Source of the DNA: Sanghuangporus weigelae
Lineage: Eukaryota; Basidiomycota; Agaricomycetes; Hymenochaetales; Hymenochaetaceae
Reading direction: 5' to 3'
Length of the DNA stretch: 64,000 nt
Assembly: GCA_033182465.1 (NCBI GenBank)
Contig: CP137323.1
Coordinates: forward strand, 868,001 to 932,000
Shown here: positions 22,985 through 35,105 of the stretch, one piece after another
How positions within the stretch are numbered: position 1 is the first letter of the stretch
How the letters are laid out: the number at the start of each line of letters is the position of its first letter
Made by a program: the position numbers and the translations under genes
The notes under the pieces: model-generated
What the model was told of the DNA's origin: nothing
The model's input: the letters and a program-made list of their open reading frames with translations, nothing else
Databases searched by the model: none

Positions 22985-25515
22985 ATGGTGACAACGATAT
23001 CTTCATCGCTCTCAAAGCGCTCCAGTCCGACAATACCGCTAGCAAGCGCTGTATATGAACCGCTGGTCAAGTCAGTTCTTGCTCGAAGATTCGTGTACAA
23101 CGTGTTGTCCACGTCCGCCGCCATTGCTTGGCTACTAGCCGCCATATGGACCTGCTGGCAGCAAGGTGGCCTCGGTTCTTTGGGTATCTTTGGTGGAATC
23201 GTGAGCTGGCTTTCTCCATTGACTTTGTTTTCTGCCATTCTCTGGTGGTCCCTTGCCTCCGTTCCAATCGCTGTACTACGAAAATTTTACCTTCAAGGTG
23301 AACTCGTTCTCTTGTATTCCACAGGATGTTGTCTGACTTGCGCAATTCTAGCCACATATTCTCCGTCACCCTCTCCTCGCCAGACACTATATCGGAATGC
23401 CGCCGAACGTCCGTATCAGTATGCTCTGGTAGTCATTCTAGCATCCTCCGCTTGCTTGACAGTATATCAAGCTCTGGTGGCTCAGTCAGTTGAAAGGTAC
23501 AGCAGGGGTGATCCTAAGCTCGGTATTTGGGCTGGTTCACGGTAAGTGAATCATCCCCGATCACTTATGCTCTCAAGACTGAGCTAGTCATTCCATCCAG
23601 AAAACACCCGTATCATCTCAATGGAAATCTTTGTTTCCTCTTCCTATCTCAACTGACCTGCGCCTCGTTCTACTGGCTTCGCGACATTCTCAAAAATCGC
23701 TTCAGTATCCGTTGGTCCAGCCAAGAGAACGTGGGTTCTCTGCCCTTCATGTTACGCTTTCACTGACCTTCGAACAGCTCTTTGTTCAAGCATTCCCTCT
23801 GCTGTCTTCTTCCTTGTTTTCAATGGTCATGCTTTCAGCGACATCGACTGCCTGCTCATTAGTTATATTCGCCATATTGCGTTCCATCATGTTACCCGTC
23901 TTATATCGACTTCCTGTCATCCATAGCTTCTTACGGTCTGTATCATTCCATGCTTCTGTTATTTTGTGCTACACTGACCGTCCAAAACAACGTAGTCCCT
24001 TTGTGGCCCACTTCCTCCGGCCGACATACACTCTTTCATTCTTATGGACTCACATAGGTCTGATCATTCGCGCATTTTTCCTCGCCTTGACTAGTCATGT
24101 CTTGTGGGAAGTTCCTTCGTCGTTGTTCGACGCCGTTTTCTCTCTCGTAAGTGAAAGGATGCTTGTTGGCTGAGAGGATTGTACATTCGAATACCTGAAT
24201 TAGCCTGTTGCAGCGACGGATGCTCTCAAGGATCCTGGACTTATTCTTGTTTCAGGCATCAATGGCGACAACGGATACTTTCGGGTTAGTCCGACAATCT
24301 GATTCCAGTCGTGATCTAGTTTATTGACCTCCGTGGTATATGTGGACTTTAGTTACATGCATTTCGGGACCTTTGCTCGATCGCTTCCAACGAAGAACAG
24401 ATGGTTTCAAAGCGAGCTATAATCTATAACGATTCAAAGCACAGCCCTACTCTGTGGTCGGCGTTAGTCCGACGGAGTCTCTTGCTCTTAGGTGCTGACT
24501 ATTATCTCTTCCTTCGTCGCGGTAATCTACCTCCGCCTGCACCAGGTCAGATCACAATTTTTCTATTCAAGGTGGTAACTGACATTCTGTTCAGCTCCCC
24601 AGGTACCTGTTATAAAGCAACCGGAAATGAAACCACAGACCCCCGTAATACGCGCACAGATTTACAAAATCTCGCAGGTCACGCCAATCGATCGCATTGC
24701 AGATACTCTCGCTTCTGATAGTCCTGTCACTGGAGCGTTGGCTAGATCGACAGGCGATTCTATTGCTGTGTCTGAGTCTTTGACAAGGATGTTACGTTCT
24801 CGCCTACCTTCTATCCAACTCCCTTTCCCGACGCCGACCATGAAGACTGTGAAAAGCAGTATAAAAGCTGCTTCAGGTCTGATACCTTGGTCTATATTAC
24901 CCGTCTATGACGTTCGCGAATGGTGGACCAGGGAAAGAAAGGACAGAGCTGCAATCAAGGCACTGCCTAATAGAGAATTGGATCTTATGATAATCGAAGG
25001 TGCGTTGTTCTCATTCTTTCATGTATCTTCGCTTGTCGGAACTGCGTGTCGTCAGTGCTCAGCAAAATGGTGGGCCATTCACTTCAAGAGGATTTGCTCG
25101 GCTACGTGCAGAGGGACATACCATGCGTGCTTGAGGCCATGGTGTCGTTCCTCATGGCCACAGAAGAGTATCAGACTGAACTCAATCGTTTCATGAGCGC
25201 CAAGGAATCAAGTCGCGCCGTAAGTCTCGTCCATTTACTAGAGAAATTTGACTCTAATTACTGTTTCCTCTTCAAGAAGCAGTCCGAGCTCATGCTGCTA
25301 AGAGAGGAGGTGGCCGCAGCCAGCGAGTGGGTGGAAGGTTTATCGGAAGGTTTGCCCTTAGCGAAAGGAATATCTGCATTGAGCTGAATGAACTTCCCAT
25401 AGGTTTGCGGACCGGCATAACCCTTATCGTCCGCATCTTCGGAGATCGCCTTGCAAAATACAGGTTCCCACCCAGAATTGCTACCAGAATTCAGGTATTC
25501 GCGGACTATATATGA
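22985..25515 (+). CDS. NDC1: Nucleoporin Ndc1
   Basis: Polytopic membrane nucleoporin that anchors nuclear pore complexes and the spindle pole body in the nuclear envelope. Eleven exons: 22985-23297, 23352-23541, 23601-23730, 23778-23935, 23996-24146, 24204-24284, 24353-24545, 24595-24999, 25056-25219, 25277-25349, 25403-25515; 656 residues, normal for fungi. Six hydrophobic helices lie in the N-terminal half (for example AIAWLLAAIW, FGGIVSWLSPLTL and LFSMVMLSATS). The cytosolic half has the family block LHAFRDLCSIA ... RRAIIYND-like and helices around IPWSILPVYDVREWW. The first intron (54 nt) is free of stops and in frame, so unspliced RNA would also be translatable. The last intron has two equivalent donors. 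Start chosen at 22985; 22946 is equally in frame. Confidence 0.9.
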
Positions 25516-25564
25516 ACTTTCATCGTCTACCTGCCCATTTATGTTTCTCTTGATACTGCCATTA

Positions 25565-26230
25565 CAGCTGTTTTCAAAATACCAGAGAGACACGTGATTG
25601 CATCACTTTTCTTGTCACAAGAGCCTCAAAACACAAATAATTTCGTATCTCACCCGAAACTCAACGGTTTCACATCTTCTAAGCTGCTAAATTCATGTTT
25701 TCGAAAGGGCTTTCATTTAGAAACAAACTCAAGAAAATATAGCAAAAAGTGACCCCAAAATGGCGAAAATATCATTTTTTGCCTCTTCTTTGCATGTGCA
25801 TTTTTTTCTGTGATCCCTGCTGATCCAGAACTTCCCCAAAGCTGTCAAAAATGATAATATGATTATAATGTGAATTTACAGGTTGAATTTGAGTTGAATT
25901 GTGCACCAGAACATACTGCTTTGAGGCATGTCTGAATCACTCAAAACTCATCATTTCGCCCAGCCTCCCAAGCTCCAGGAAAAAATCTTACAGGCCAGAT
26001 TCATGCATGTAAATTCATTTCAGATATAGTAGACTAGGTTTGTATATTAGCTAGGGCCTCAGCATCCACTGGTGAGCTGGGCTGAATAAGTGATTCTGGT
26101 TGTATACATCATTTTAGACAGCATCTTCCCAGCTCACCAGTGGATGCTGAGGACCTAGCTAATATACAAACCTAGTCTACTATATCTGAAATGAATTTAC
26201 ATGCATGAATCTGGCCTGTAAGATTTTTTC
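25565..26230. mobile_element. Foldback MITE family A, truncated copy
   Basis: Begins CAGCTGTTTTCAAAAT after a TA at 25563-25564, only 49 bp past the NDC1 stop. The sequence matches, with drift, the left arm of the complete copy at 53101-54184, including CACGTGATT near the end and the conserved hairpin core around GCATCCACTGGTGAGCTGG (26060 and 26138, inverted). The right arm is cut at about 26230, where unrelated sequence begins. Confidence 0.75.
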
Positions 26231-27726
26231 AATATAACCACGTAAAGAAAGAGTAAGAAAGCACGCTGAAACTCCTGTGGGCGTTCTGATACCGGACAGG
26301 GAATATAAAGTTCGAGGGGCTGCCCTAGAATACCTTTGAGTAGTCAGCAGAGAGTTACACCTAGACCAAAAGCAAGAGGAAACAAAGGGATAAGGGAATA
26401 TATGAAGGAAGGGTTGTAAGAGGGCTGAGAAGTGCGTGGGAAGCACTCGAGAAATGATTCTGAGGATGGGCTTCTCCCAAGATTGATGGTGGCGGTGCGA
26501 AGGCTAAATTGACTCTCCGGCTCAACTGCAAGCTCTGGACTAAAGCCAACTAACACAAGGCACGAGAACTAATCTATCTAATGCTACACTAGTTGAACCA
26601 CCAACTCGAACGTGACTAATCGACTGTGCTAACACACTGGGAAGCGACGGCAGCTGATCTCACTCGTAGTCTAAAGTGTTGGAACGTGGTGTAACGATTC
26701 GAAACACGATACGATGGACGGAGGGACTGTACGGTGATAGAAAGGGATGATATGGTGTCCTTTTCTGATGACAGTGGAGAGGGGAAGGTCTTGTGAGACC
26801 GAAAGCACGTGGCACACTAGGTAATGGGGTTATGAGCGAAACCAGCGAAACAGATCGGAACACACGAGGAGGTTTTGATACGGATGATAGAGGCAAGAGG
26901 AGTCCTTTACACGAACACAGCGAACTGTACGAACGTACGAATGGCTCTGCTGCAAAGAGAGATCACCGATCAACTGTGCAGAACACGAAATATCGTATAT
27001 TAGACTTTAGAGACGAGAGTATCCACTACGAACAAGTAGAACTCGAAGCTGGGGGACTTGAGACGATGTGAGAACTCCCAGCTCCCACTAAGCTGTCCCC
27101 TCACTACGAGAGTCGTGCTATATTTATACTAAACATCCAATGCTGAGCCTCCCATCAGTTAGAGAACATAAGTCATAAGAAAGAGAGGAACGCATATCAC
27201 TATCTATAAAGGAGAGGGGTGCATATGAATGGTTAAGGGACACATAAAGCAGAAGGAAACAATACTAAGCATGGTCGGAACGAGAGCATAAAGAAATAAG
27301 AGGGACGCATATAGAAAGATGAGATCATAAGCGAAACCTTCGGAACCAGGTGTCTTTAAGCGGAACGAGTCGGAACTTGGGGAAAGGACTTGGAAAGACC
27401 TCGGCTAGCCTTACAGGGCAAATCTGCGACGTTTTGAATGGGAGAGGGACTGTGGACAACGCTGCAGGGTCAAATCTCTTTGTCAGGAGTACAGATCTGG
27501 GATCCGGAGACTTGTAATTGACGCGTGTAGGATTGTTGCGTGATTCTTCCGCTGCGTCTGATATGATGGCCGATCATGGAATGGTGCACGTGCCATTTAG
27601 ACTATGGCGTTCTTGCTAAGTCCACTCGCTCCAGCGAAACCAGTTGGAACCGGGCGAAACCAGTTGGAACACCGTGGAACTGGTCTTAACGACTTTGTAT
27701 GCTCCTAAGCTTTAGTCTTACTCTTC
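26231..27726. repeat. Diverged repeat block 1 (probable decayed LTR-type sequence)
   Basis: No protein recognised. Several segments parallel block 2 at 32.2-34.8 kb in the same order and orientation: a GCTGAAACTCCTGTG segment (26266 and 33730), and a TATTTATA segment followed by CATCCA/CATCCTGAGCCT, ACATAAG and GCATAT motifs (27120-27310 and 34528-34690). Repeated GGAAC and GAAACCAGTTGGAAC motifs fill the right end. The pattern suggests two old copies of one non-coding element, perhaps an LTR, but its ends are not clear. Confidence 0.35.
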
Positions 27727-28970
27727 AGCGCCTCCAACGATGTAACTATATCCCAAAGATGTTGTGTGTACGTGGTGGAACAAAAAAAGACATCCTCATC
27801 AAGTCCGTACTCACGATCTCTCTCAGGCAATGCAAAAATTGTAGCTTACGAATTATTCCATGCAATGATCTGATTTGAGCGGCATAAATCATGCTATATC
27901 CAAGGCTATCCATGGCTGAGTTTTTGTGGCATGTCTTGTGCTGTTTATGATAGAGCAGGGCAACATGCCAGCATGACTATTTGCAGGATTCCTCTCTCAG
28001 CATTGCATCTGCTATCGCTTATGCAGTTCAACAGCAAAAAATCTGATTCTTTCGGCTGAAATCATCTTCTAATTGATGCTTTCGGAATATGTGAGATTGA
28101 GTTCATTTGATGACTTGTATAGTTGTGGTATGTGAGTTGTTTTATGGTACAGGTCAGTACATGTACCTATCCCATTCGGTCGATGCTCTGAACAGCAATT
28201 GCAGCAGTGTCTGGAGCTAGGTCCATCAACGTCTTTGATTTCATCTTCGCATTTCAAGCCCAAGCAGACTAAGAAGCCTGAACAACAGACCGGTCGGCTG
28301 CAATCCGTTGTGCCTGTCATCGCTCGATGGAGTAAAAGTGTACAGCGAGCGCACACCTGCACCATCGTCTACAAGAAACAACCCCAATTGAACTCTTGTC
28401 TAACCAAAAGCAGGTGGAATCGCTACTATACAACACAGTCTGATTCTGCATATGTAGGTCAAAATACAAGGGAACTAGAGACCAGCCTGCATTCCTAAGA
28501 ACACATCATAGATAGGGAGATGAGGGGAGCATAACCTAGCGACACCTAATGTACACAAACACAATCGCAAAACGAAAAGGAGTACAGATGTGAGTCGGCA
28601 TAAGATGACTTGAAGCATAACAGAAATACAGAATGCAATCCTTTCGAGCAACAATCGCCAAACAAAACAAGGAAGGAAAGGCAAGGAGGGTGTTATTCCG
28701 CCCCTGAAGAGTAAGCGATCGTCCAGTCCATGATACTTTTGGCCTCTGATGGTACAGTAAGGCTGGATAGTCCCTGTCCCAGCTCACGCTGCCTCCACCT
28801 CTGGATCCGTTGTCCCCGACTCCTGGTTCGTCGGAACAGGGTTTAACAAATCCAGCCAATGCAACAGAATATGGTAATCCATATAACCCTTACTTCCCTC
28901 CCCTTCATCGCTTGAAAGACTTGAAGCCTGCTCTTCAATGAACGTGTCGATCGCTTTCTCTATCGTCCGC
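27727..28970. repeat. Arm 1 of a 1.24-kb inverted duplication
   Basis: This stretch reappears, reversed and nearly identical, at about 39,910-41,147. The outer limit is sharp: CCTCCAACGATGTAACTAT at 27732 against its complement near 41,140. The inner limit is in the 3' coding part of the coiled-coil gene, where similarity drops to paralogue level near 28,970. It contains the 3' end and downstream flank of that gene. Confidence 0.9.
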
Positions 28971-30636
28971 GAAGCTTCAGTGGTTTCATCTTTGTTCGCG
29001 TCGGAGGCTTCCTCCGTCCTGCGCAGAGCTTTAATGGAATTGAGGACTTCCTGCAAATCGACTTGGTCCCATTCCGAGGTACCAATCTTCTTGACGGTAG
29101 CCCAGGCATGTTCCAACTCATCGGAGCATGTTTCGACTTAGAGAGTGCCTACCTTTTCAAGTTCAAATATGCGCAAGGCTCCAGATATTGCTAGTTTCAG
29201 TAAATTGTTGTCAGTAAGCACCTTCAGGCACCGCTTGAGAATATTGAGCCGGTGAGTGCACTTCCGCCGCTCCTCAAGAGCCTTTGCCAGCCCCTTCCCA
29301 AAACCTTCCACGTTCGTAGATAAGTCCCGTATTAATTTCAGCTTGGCTGGAGGTAGCTCGATCTGAGGACCCTCAGGTGTGGAACCTGGATGCTGCACTG
29401 GAGACCTCCTGTTACTCTTGGACTTGGAAACTTGGAAGATTCGCCATCCGAGATGCCAACAGTATCTAATTGTCCATTCAGAGAATTTTAAAATCACTGT
29501 GAAGAACTTTCTGAAGGGTCCATACCTTCTTCCACCTTGCGCTTCAGTGACGTATGAATGCCTCCAAGAGTGTCCGATCTGAACTCATTCCCTACGGCGA
29601 TCTTGTGCTGCAATGAGCTGGTGGTATGGGGCGCCTGAGGATGCTGTGGAGCGTAGGAAGATGTCGCTTCTTCCAATGTACCACCACGACGGAGTGTTCC
29701 TATGATGTGGGATTGCTCAGCCAACCTAGTGTTCAGAATTTTAATTTCCGTGACCACTTCTGCCACACTCTTCTTGCACGCCTTATACTCCCAGATTATG
29801 AGTGGGGCAAAGAACATCAGGATGCGACCTGTGAATTCGCCGACAGACTCCGTATTATAACGTCCCATCTCGTCACAACTGTTGTATGCAAGTTTCCCTT
29901 GAAATTGTTCAACGATTGCAGTATCCGGAAGACTGCCAGAGTCCGGGTGATTCGGTGGGTGCCATCCCTCTTTCAGAAAATAGTGAAAAACGGAGTAACG
30001 AGGACAAAACTGGTATATCCCGTTCGCCTTTAATTCAACATCAAAATGGCGGTGGTAATGCTCAGACAGGTTGGATAAAAACATGTGCCACATGTTAGCG
30101 GGCATCGCCCACTCCAATTCAGGTAGGAAACCCGTCACTGCGAAGAACTCAGGAAGGATGAGCGTGAAACCACACGCTAGGTCAATTCGCGAGTTGATCA
30201 TCGCCCTTCGTACATGTAAGAGCAGCGTGACTGCATCATTCTGACAAGATGAAAAGAAAGAGTGATGGTCAGGCAAGATATGGTATGTCTAAATGTCAAT
30301 GTGTCACCTACCCCTAGAGCAGCAGCCTCGAGCATCCTTACATGCTCCACCATATCGAAGAGTGCCACCGCACTTTCGGAAATGTCCTTGCGTGCAGCTG
30401 TGGAGTGATCTTTGATCTTCACTTGTTGTTCGTTTATACCATCCGCTATGCCCTCACACTTCTTTTGGAGGGAGGACATATCTTTGCGAAGTTTCAGAAC
30501 TACATCACACAGAGCATTTGTGATAACCATCGCTGTGTCGTAGGTGCCACCTGATTCAGCAGTATCTCTGAGTTGATTCTTGATCTCCCGTTGGTCGGAA
30601 AATATTCCTTTCACGGGGTCTAAATATGCCCCAAGC
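28784..30636 (-). CDS. Unrecognised coiled-coil protein gene, intact-looking copy
   Basis: Exons supported by frame and by comparison with the paralogue on the other strand: 30636-30312, 30240-29526, 29430-29153 and 29116-28784, about 550 residues. A first exon probably lies upstream (start near 30780), but I could not join it in frame. The protein has helical, heptad-like segments (KLRKDMSSLQKKCEGIADGI; KKSVAEVVTEIKILNTRLAE; LIRDLSTNVEGFGKGLAKALEE), a middle part with many aromatic residues (HMFLSNLSEHYHRHFDV), and an acidic C terminus rich in Ser, Asp and Glu. I do not recognise a family and assign no function. The intron after the AALG residues is at the same place as in the paralogue. The last intron would be only 36 nt. 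A role in the transposon island is not shown. Confidence 0.5.
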
Positions 30637-30971
30637 CTTTCAGGACAAACCAAGTGATGTTAGGAAGAATACTCACCTTCCTTCATCATCGTGATAAGGC
30701 TTGGAGGGCCCACCTGCAGACGGGCGCTGCGCCCCCTGGTGATGGAACGGCCTGGAGGGAAATGCATGGTGTAAGACATTCTGAACGATCTGGACTATGG
30801 TGAAGGGAGCAGGTGGATGTGTTTCCCTATGGCCTATGAGAGCGAGGGAGGTTGGTGTCGGTTTTGGGGTGGCTCCTTATCATGCATGCCAACTTACTCT
30901 GACTAAGCCAGCAACCCTGCTGCAAGGAAGATTATGGCATGTGATGCCCTTGCCCTTTCAGGCTGGCCATC

Positions 30972-32142
30972 ATGACGCACGGCGTTCCTATCTCAGACGA
31001 TCTACGCTGTGTTATCATCCACATGTCCATGACCTGTAGTCTAGACGTAAAAGGCATTGTTTGTCTCACTGTAATTCCTCAATGTTCGGTGTATCAGATT
31101 TTGAATGCTTGGAAGCAAACCAGTGAAGAGAGTCTCGCACGCCATTCCAAATCAGGGCGTCCGAGGGCATTGGACTTTGCTAATACCCAGGTATGACTGA
31201 GGAATTGTGATCTCATAACTGTAGCTAACAGGGAAACTGCAAGTTTCTTTTGAAAACGGTGACGCGTCACAATGATATATATCTTAATGAACTCAGATGT
31301 TCGCTCGAAGAAAGATATGGTGTGCGAGTGTCTGATGCTACCATTTGGAGAACTCTAAACTGGGCAGGTTTTCAAATGAAGGAGGTAATTTGTAGGTTAT
31401 CCAAATGGATTGATCAAAGATCGTTAGTTTTTACATAGGTCACAAAGCATGCGCAAGAACGCAATAAGTTCCTTCAAGCAGAGTACCGGCTTCGCATTGG
31501 AGCAAATTATTCTCCAGAGCAGCTGGTCTTTGTTGATGAAAGTGTGTGTGATTGAAGGACATATTTGCGTGGTAGGGCATGGGCATTAGAGGGAGTTCGC
31601 GCATGCCGAAAACAGGTCTTCACGAAGGGAAAACGGTATGCCTTTCAGAGATACCTATGTGCTACGTCATTTTCATACTTTTAGGTATTCCATCCTCCCT
31701 GGTATTTCTCTGAATGGAATTGTGGAGTGCATGATAGTTGAGGGGTCATTCAATATGCAGCTTTTTATGGTTTTCATCGAGGACCTTCTGGCCAAAATGA
31801 AGCCATTTCCGGTGCCAATGTCTGTCATTGTTATGGACAATTGTGCCATCCACAAAGCCCCCGAACTTTGCGAACTCATTGAAGGAAGGTGATCATCTCA
31901 ATGTCTATTGTTGAAACAATATTCACGGTTTTAATAGTGGAATGAGGCTTGAATATTTGCCACCATATTCTCCCGACTTCAACCCAATCGAGTTAGCCTT
32001 CTCGCTGCTCAAACATAATCTTCGTTGCAGCCCTCCACCAGATGGAGATGAGTTTCTCACCTATGAATACCTATATCTTCAAACGTTTGGCATCAGTGTG
32101 GCAGATTGTCAAAAATTCTATCATCAATCAGGCTATCTCTGA
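30972..32142 (+). pseudogene. Tc1/mariner-type transposase (DD34E), one premature stop
   Basis: Exons 30972-31190, 31232-31384, 31439-31635, 31685-31888 and 31938-32142 keep one frame of about 325 codons. The N terminus is a helix-turn-helix region (SVYQILNAWKQTSEES; a GRPRAL linker); the DDE domain has FVDES, VIVMDNCAIHK and YSPDFNPIELAF, with 34 residues between the second Asp and the Glu, the canonical Tc1 spacing. A TGA at 31553-31555, just after the first catalytic Asp block, interrupts exon 3; it is one transition from CGA. All catalytic residues and splice sites are otherwise intact, so inactivation looks recent. I could not find terminal inverted repeats around it. Four introns in a Tc1 transposase are common in basidiomycete copies. 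Confidence 0.88.
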
Positions 32143-35105
32143 CCGGGTCTCAACATTAATCCCAATGAGCAAATGCAGTTGAAGTGGTTTTATGATTTTT
32201 GTGTACATAGAGAAAGAGCTGTTGAAGCCCAAAATGGAGTAGTTACAGAGAATCAAAGATGAAAAGAAAGAAAAAGAGTACTTTACATGCGCTGTATGAT
32301 CGATAGGGTGGGTCGATGATCGGACTAGGTCTGTAGGTGCGATCCTAGCAGGCTAGGGCATTCAATCCTATAGGGAGCGAGCGAGAACGAATTGGGGAAA
32401 CCTAACCAAGAGGGGTGATCCGGAAGACTCCCCTGAGATAGACCGAGACTCCGGCCTACTCTGTGGGAACCGTGGATAGTCGGGATACCTCCGGCCGGAA
32501 CGGTCGGTGTGAACTATCTAAAAAGGGAAGAAAAGGGGGAGCGAATACACGTAGGCAAGATGTGGTACTCAATGGTCGTCTAGGGAGGCCAATCCGGACG
32601 TGCTGCAGTGAACCAAGTGAATACTTTGGCGACTTGATCACCTCAGAGATGAGTCAATGAAGAAAGAAGACAAGCTGAGAGTATCCGAGTCACCCCCAGG
32701 ACGTCCAGACTAGTCTAGACAAAGAAGACAAGACACCCAAGGCAAGTACTGCGGCTTTCTATGAGTGACAGAGTTGGTCGGGACGGTCTGAGAGTCTCCG
32801 GAACAGAAGATGCGTGCGCTGAACAGATCTCTGGTATTTGCTATCTGAAAACTACAACATCTGGGCGGGTTTTATCGACTATGGGGGTCCAAAACATGTA
32901 CAAAATGACTGATCTGGGACTGGGGTAGGATCGTGACAAGACGTGAGGTGAAACGTAATAAAACCACAACAAGGAGCGTGAAACCGACGAGACAGAAGTC
33001 TAGTGGACTACAGGAAACTGTGAAACAGGATGAAATCATAGCAAGGAGTGTGAAACTGACGTGATAAGGGTCAGACGGACTGCAAGGAACTGTGAAACAA
33101 CATGAAAACTGTCCAGGAAGGGTCCTCCGAACCGCACACCCAAGTCGGTGAACAAACCGGATGGAGTGATCAAACAGATGTACCAATTGGCGAACCCCAA
33201 TCGGAAGTCCGAACCTCAGAGGCCACTTTGGCAAAGTCCAAACAACGGAGTATACCTCGTGGAACATCTAGGATGAAGGTACGCGATTGTTGGGTACCTC
33301 GAAACAGGTCAGAATGATCCCTGGCAGTGTGAAACGCTGATGAAAGGGCCTAGGGTCCCTTCAGGAGTCTGGGTCCAGGCTTCGGAGTGCTGATATCCAC
33401 TCGGGTGACTGAGGCGGAGGTCGGCGAGTGGTAGTGTGACAAAGTATGGACAACAAAATATGGCGTGGTGCCTATGGTGCAGTATTAGCGGGTCTTCAAG
33501 GTCTCGGAATGTGACATATGTGTAATGGAAGGTGAAATGGGGTGAGCCAAGATATGTACAAAGTCTCGGGCGTGTCCTAAGGTATGGCGGAGCACTTGGA
33601 AGGATCGAATCAAGTCATATACACCCTTTGTGACTGTTGGAGTCACTCGGGCAGCTGATACACCAGTGTGTTGGACACTGGTGAAGTATGTACAATACTC
33701 GACCGCTGACACCCAGAATAGCGGTGTGCGCTGAAACTCCTGTGTACTGTCTGTTAGCAGAGGAGTGTCACAGTTCTGTTGGGGGCTGTTCTGTAAGATT
33801 GAGACGAATGAGATAGCAGAAGGGTGACTATAGGCCAAAGCTGAGGTGATTCCGAAGGGTTGAGCTAGGTTCCGAAGCGGTTTCGGAGGAGATGAGTGAG
33901 TTGAGATTAAAGGCTGCTGAAAGTGTGCAAGGGTGGGGATTTGAGCGGAGAAGAGAAGCCGAGAAGCAAGCAGGAGAAGTCGAGGCGAGAGGGATTGGCG
34001 GTGGCGATACGATGGTACAAACGATGTCCTCACAGGTAACCCTTCGATGGATTCGAACCCTGGGGAGTAGTAACGATGCGACGAAGCTTGGGACGATATT
34101 TCCGAAGCTTAGAACGAAGCTAGAGTGATCCTACGAGGATCCGATACGATGCGACGGGATGCAATGAAACGCAAGGTGTTGCGCAGTGTAACGATGCGAT
34201 ACGACGCGGAACAGAGCGGGGGGGGGGGGACGAGAGTTGAACAAAGGGACCAGTAAGTTGCGAGTAGAGCAATGCGAGTCGAACTGAGCACACTGGTCTC
34301 GGAACACGACTGCTAGGCAGGGGTCTTGGGACGAATGAAACAGAACTATTGTATATTTGATAGAGGCAAGAGAGTCGAAGTGAGTACAGTGAGAGTCAAG
34401 GTGTTTTCGACTGTAGCAAAGAGAGAAGACGAGTAGGACTAGAACTGGGCTTTCCAGTCCAGACTTGACTCCTGTACTGATCTGTGGGCCGGACTGAACT
34501 GAACTCCCCTACACAAATAGATTGTCTATTTATAACATTGTCCATCCTGAGCCTTCGAAGCATCAGGGACCATAAACAAAGAGAAGTCGGAAGGCATATC
34601 TCAAAGGGGAGCATGGAGAACAAAAGACGAGGTGAACATATCTGGAAAGTGGCAAGCACATAGATCATAGGGCATAAAACAAAATATGAGTGCATATAGA
34701 ACATAGAGGGGAGAAGTCGGAGCGCATTGCATCGGATCGAAGCTTGGGAGGTGTCGGGCGTCGGTCTCGAGTCTCACAATTCAAATCTTGGGCTTGGGAC
34801 TGATAAGACGAGTCGGCTGAGCCTTCCTTTGTGGAGTCGACTGGGTGGCTCAGGCGTCTGATCTGCTATCCTTGAGCGATTTCCAACATCGTAAGTTTTT
34901 CCCCGGCGGCAGTCCAATGCGTGAGGCTGTAATAGATTGCTCCGCTTCGAATCATGTTGATTCGCGCCGGATTAAACTGTTACAACGCGGAACATGGCGG
35001 AATGTGTGTCATGTGTGTGATTTCGGACCTAGCGCGTCGTTGCTTCTTACAGCGCTACAGCGCTGAACATCAACCAATTAATGGAGAAAGAGCGACTGCA
35101 CCATT
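32143..35105. repeat. Diverged repeat block 2 and unannotated sequence
   Basis: Nearly 3 kb with no protein I recognise. It is purine-rich on the plus strand and shares ordered motifs with block 1 (see 26231-27726). It contains a G12 run at about 34218-34229 and a region 34845-35050 whose start resembles a tRNA box A (GTGGCTCAGGCG), with a weak box B about 90 bp later. Likely an old non-coding element, perhaps LTR-derived, plus a possible SINE fragment. Confidence 0.35.

Noticed and set aside
28069-28365. Cysteine-rich 98-codon frame on the minus strand, identical in the inverted copy at 40510-40806
   Set aside because: The copies are identical because the duplication is recent, and the opposite strand is equally open. 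No family match or splice context, so no evidence for coding.
34210-34232. Poly-G run as a possible telomere or G-quadruplex signal
   Set aside because: A single homopolymer run without telomere-type repeats; may be a sequencing-prone low-complexity site.
34845-34945. Box A-like GTGGCTCAGGCG followed by CTTCGAATC about 90 bp later
   Set aside because: Spacing and stems do not fit a tRNA; a SINE head is possible but I found no second copy.
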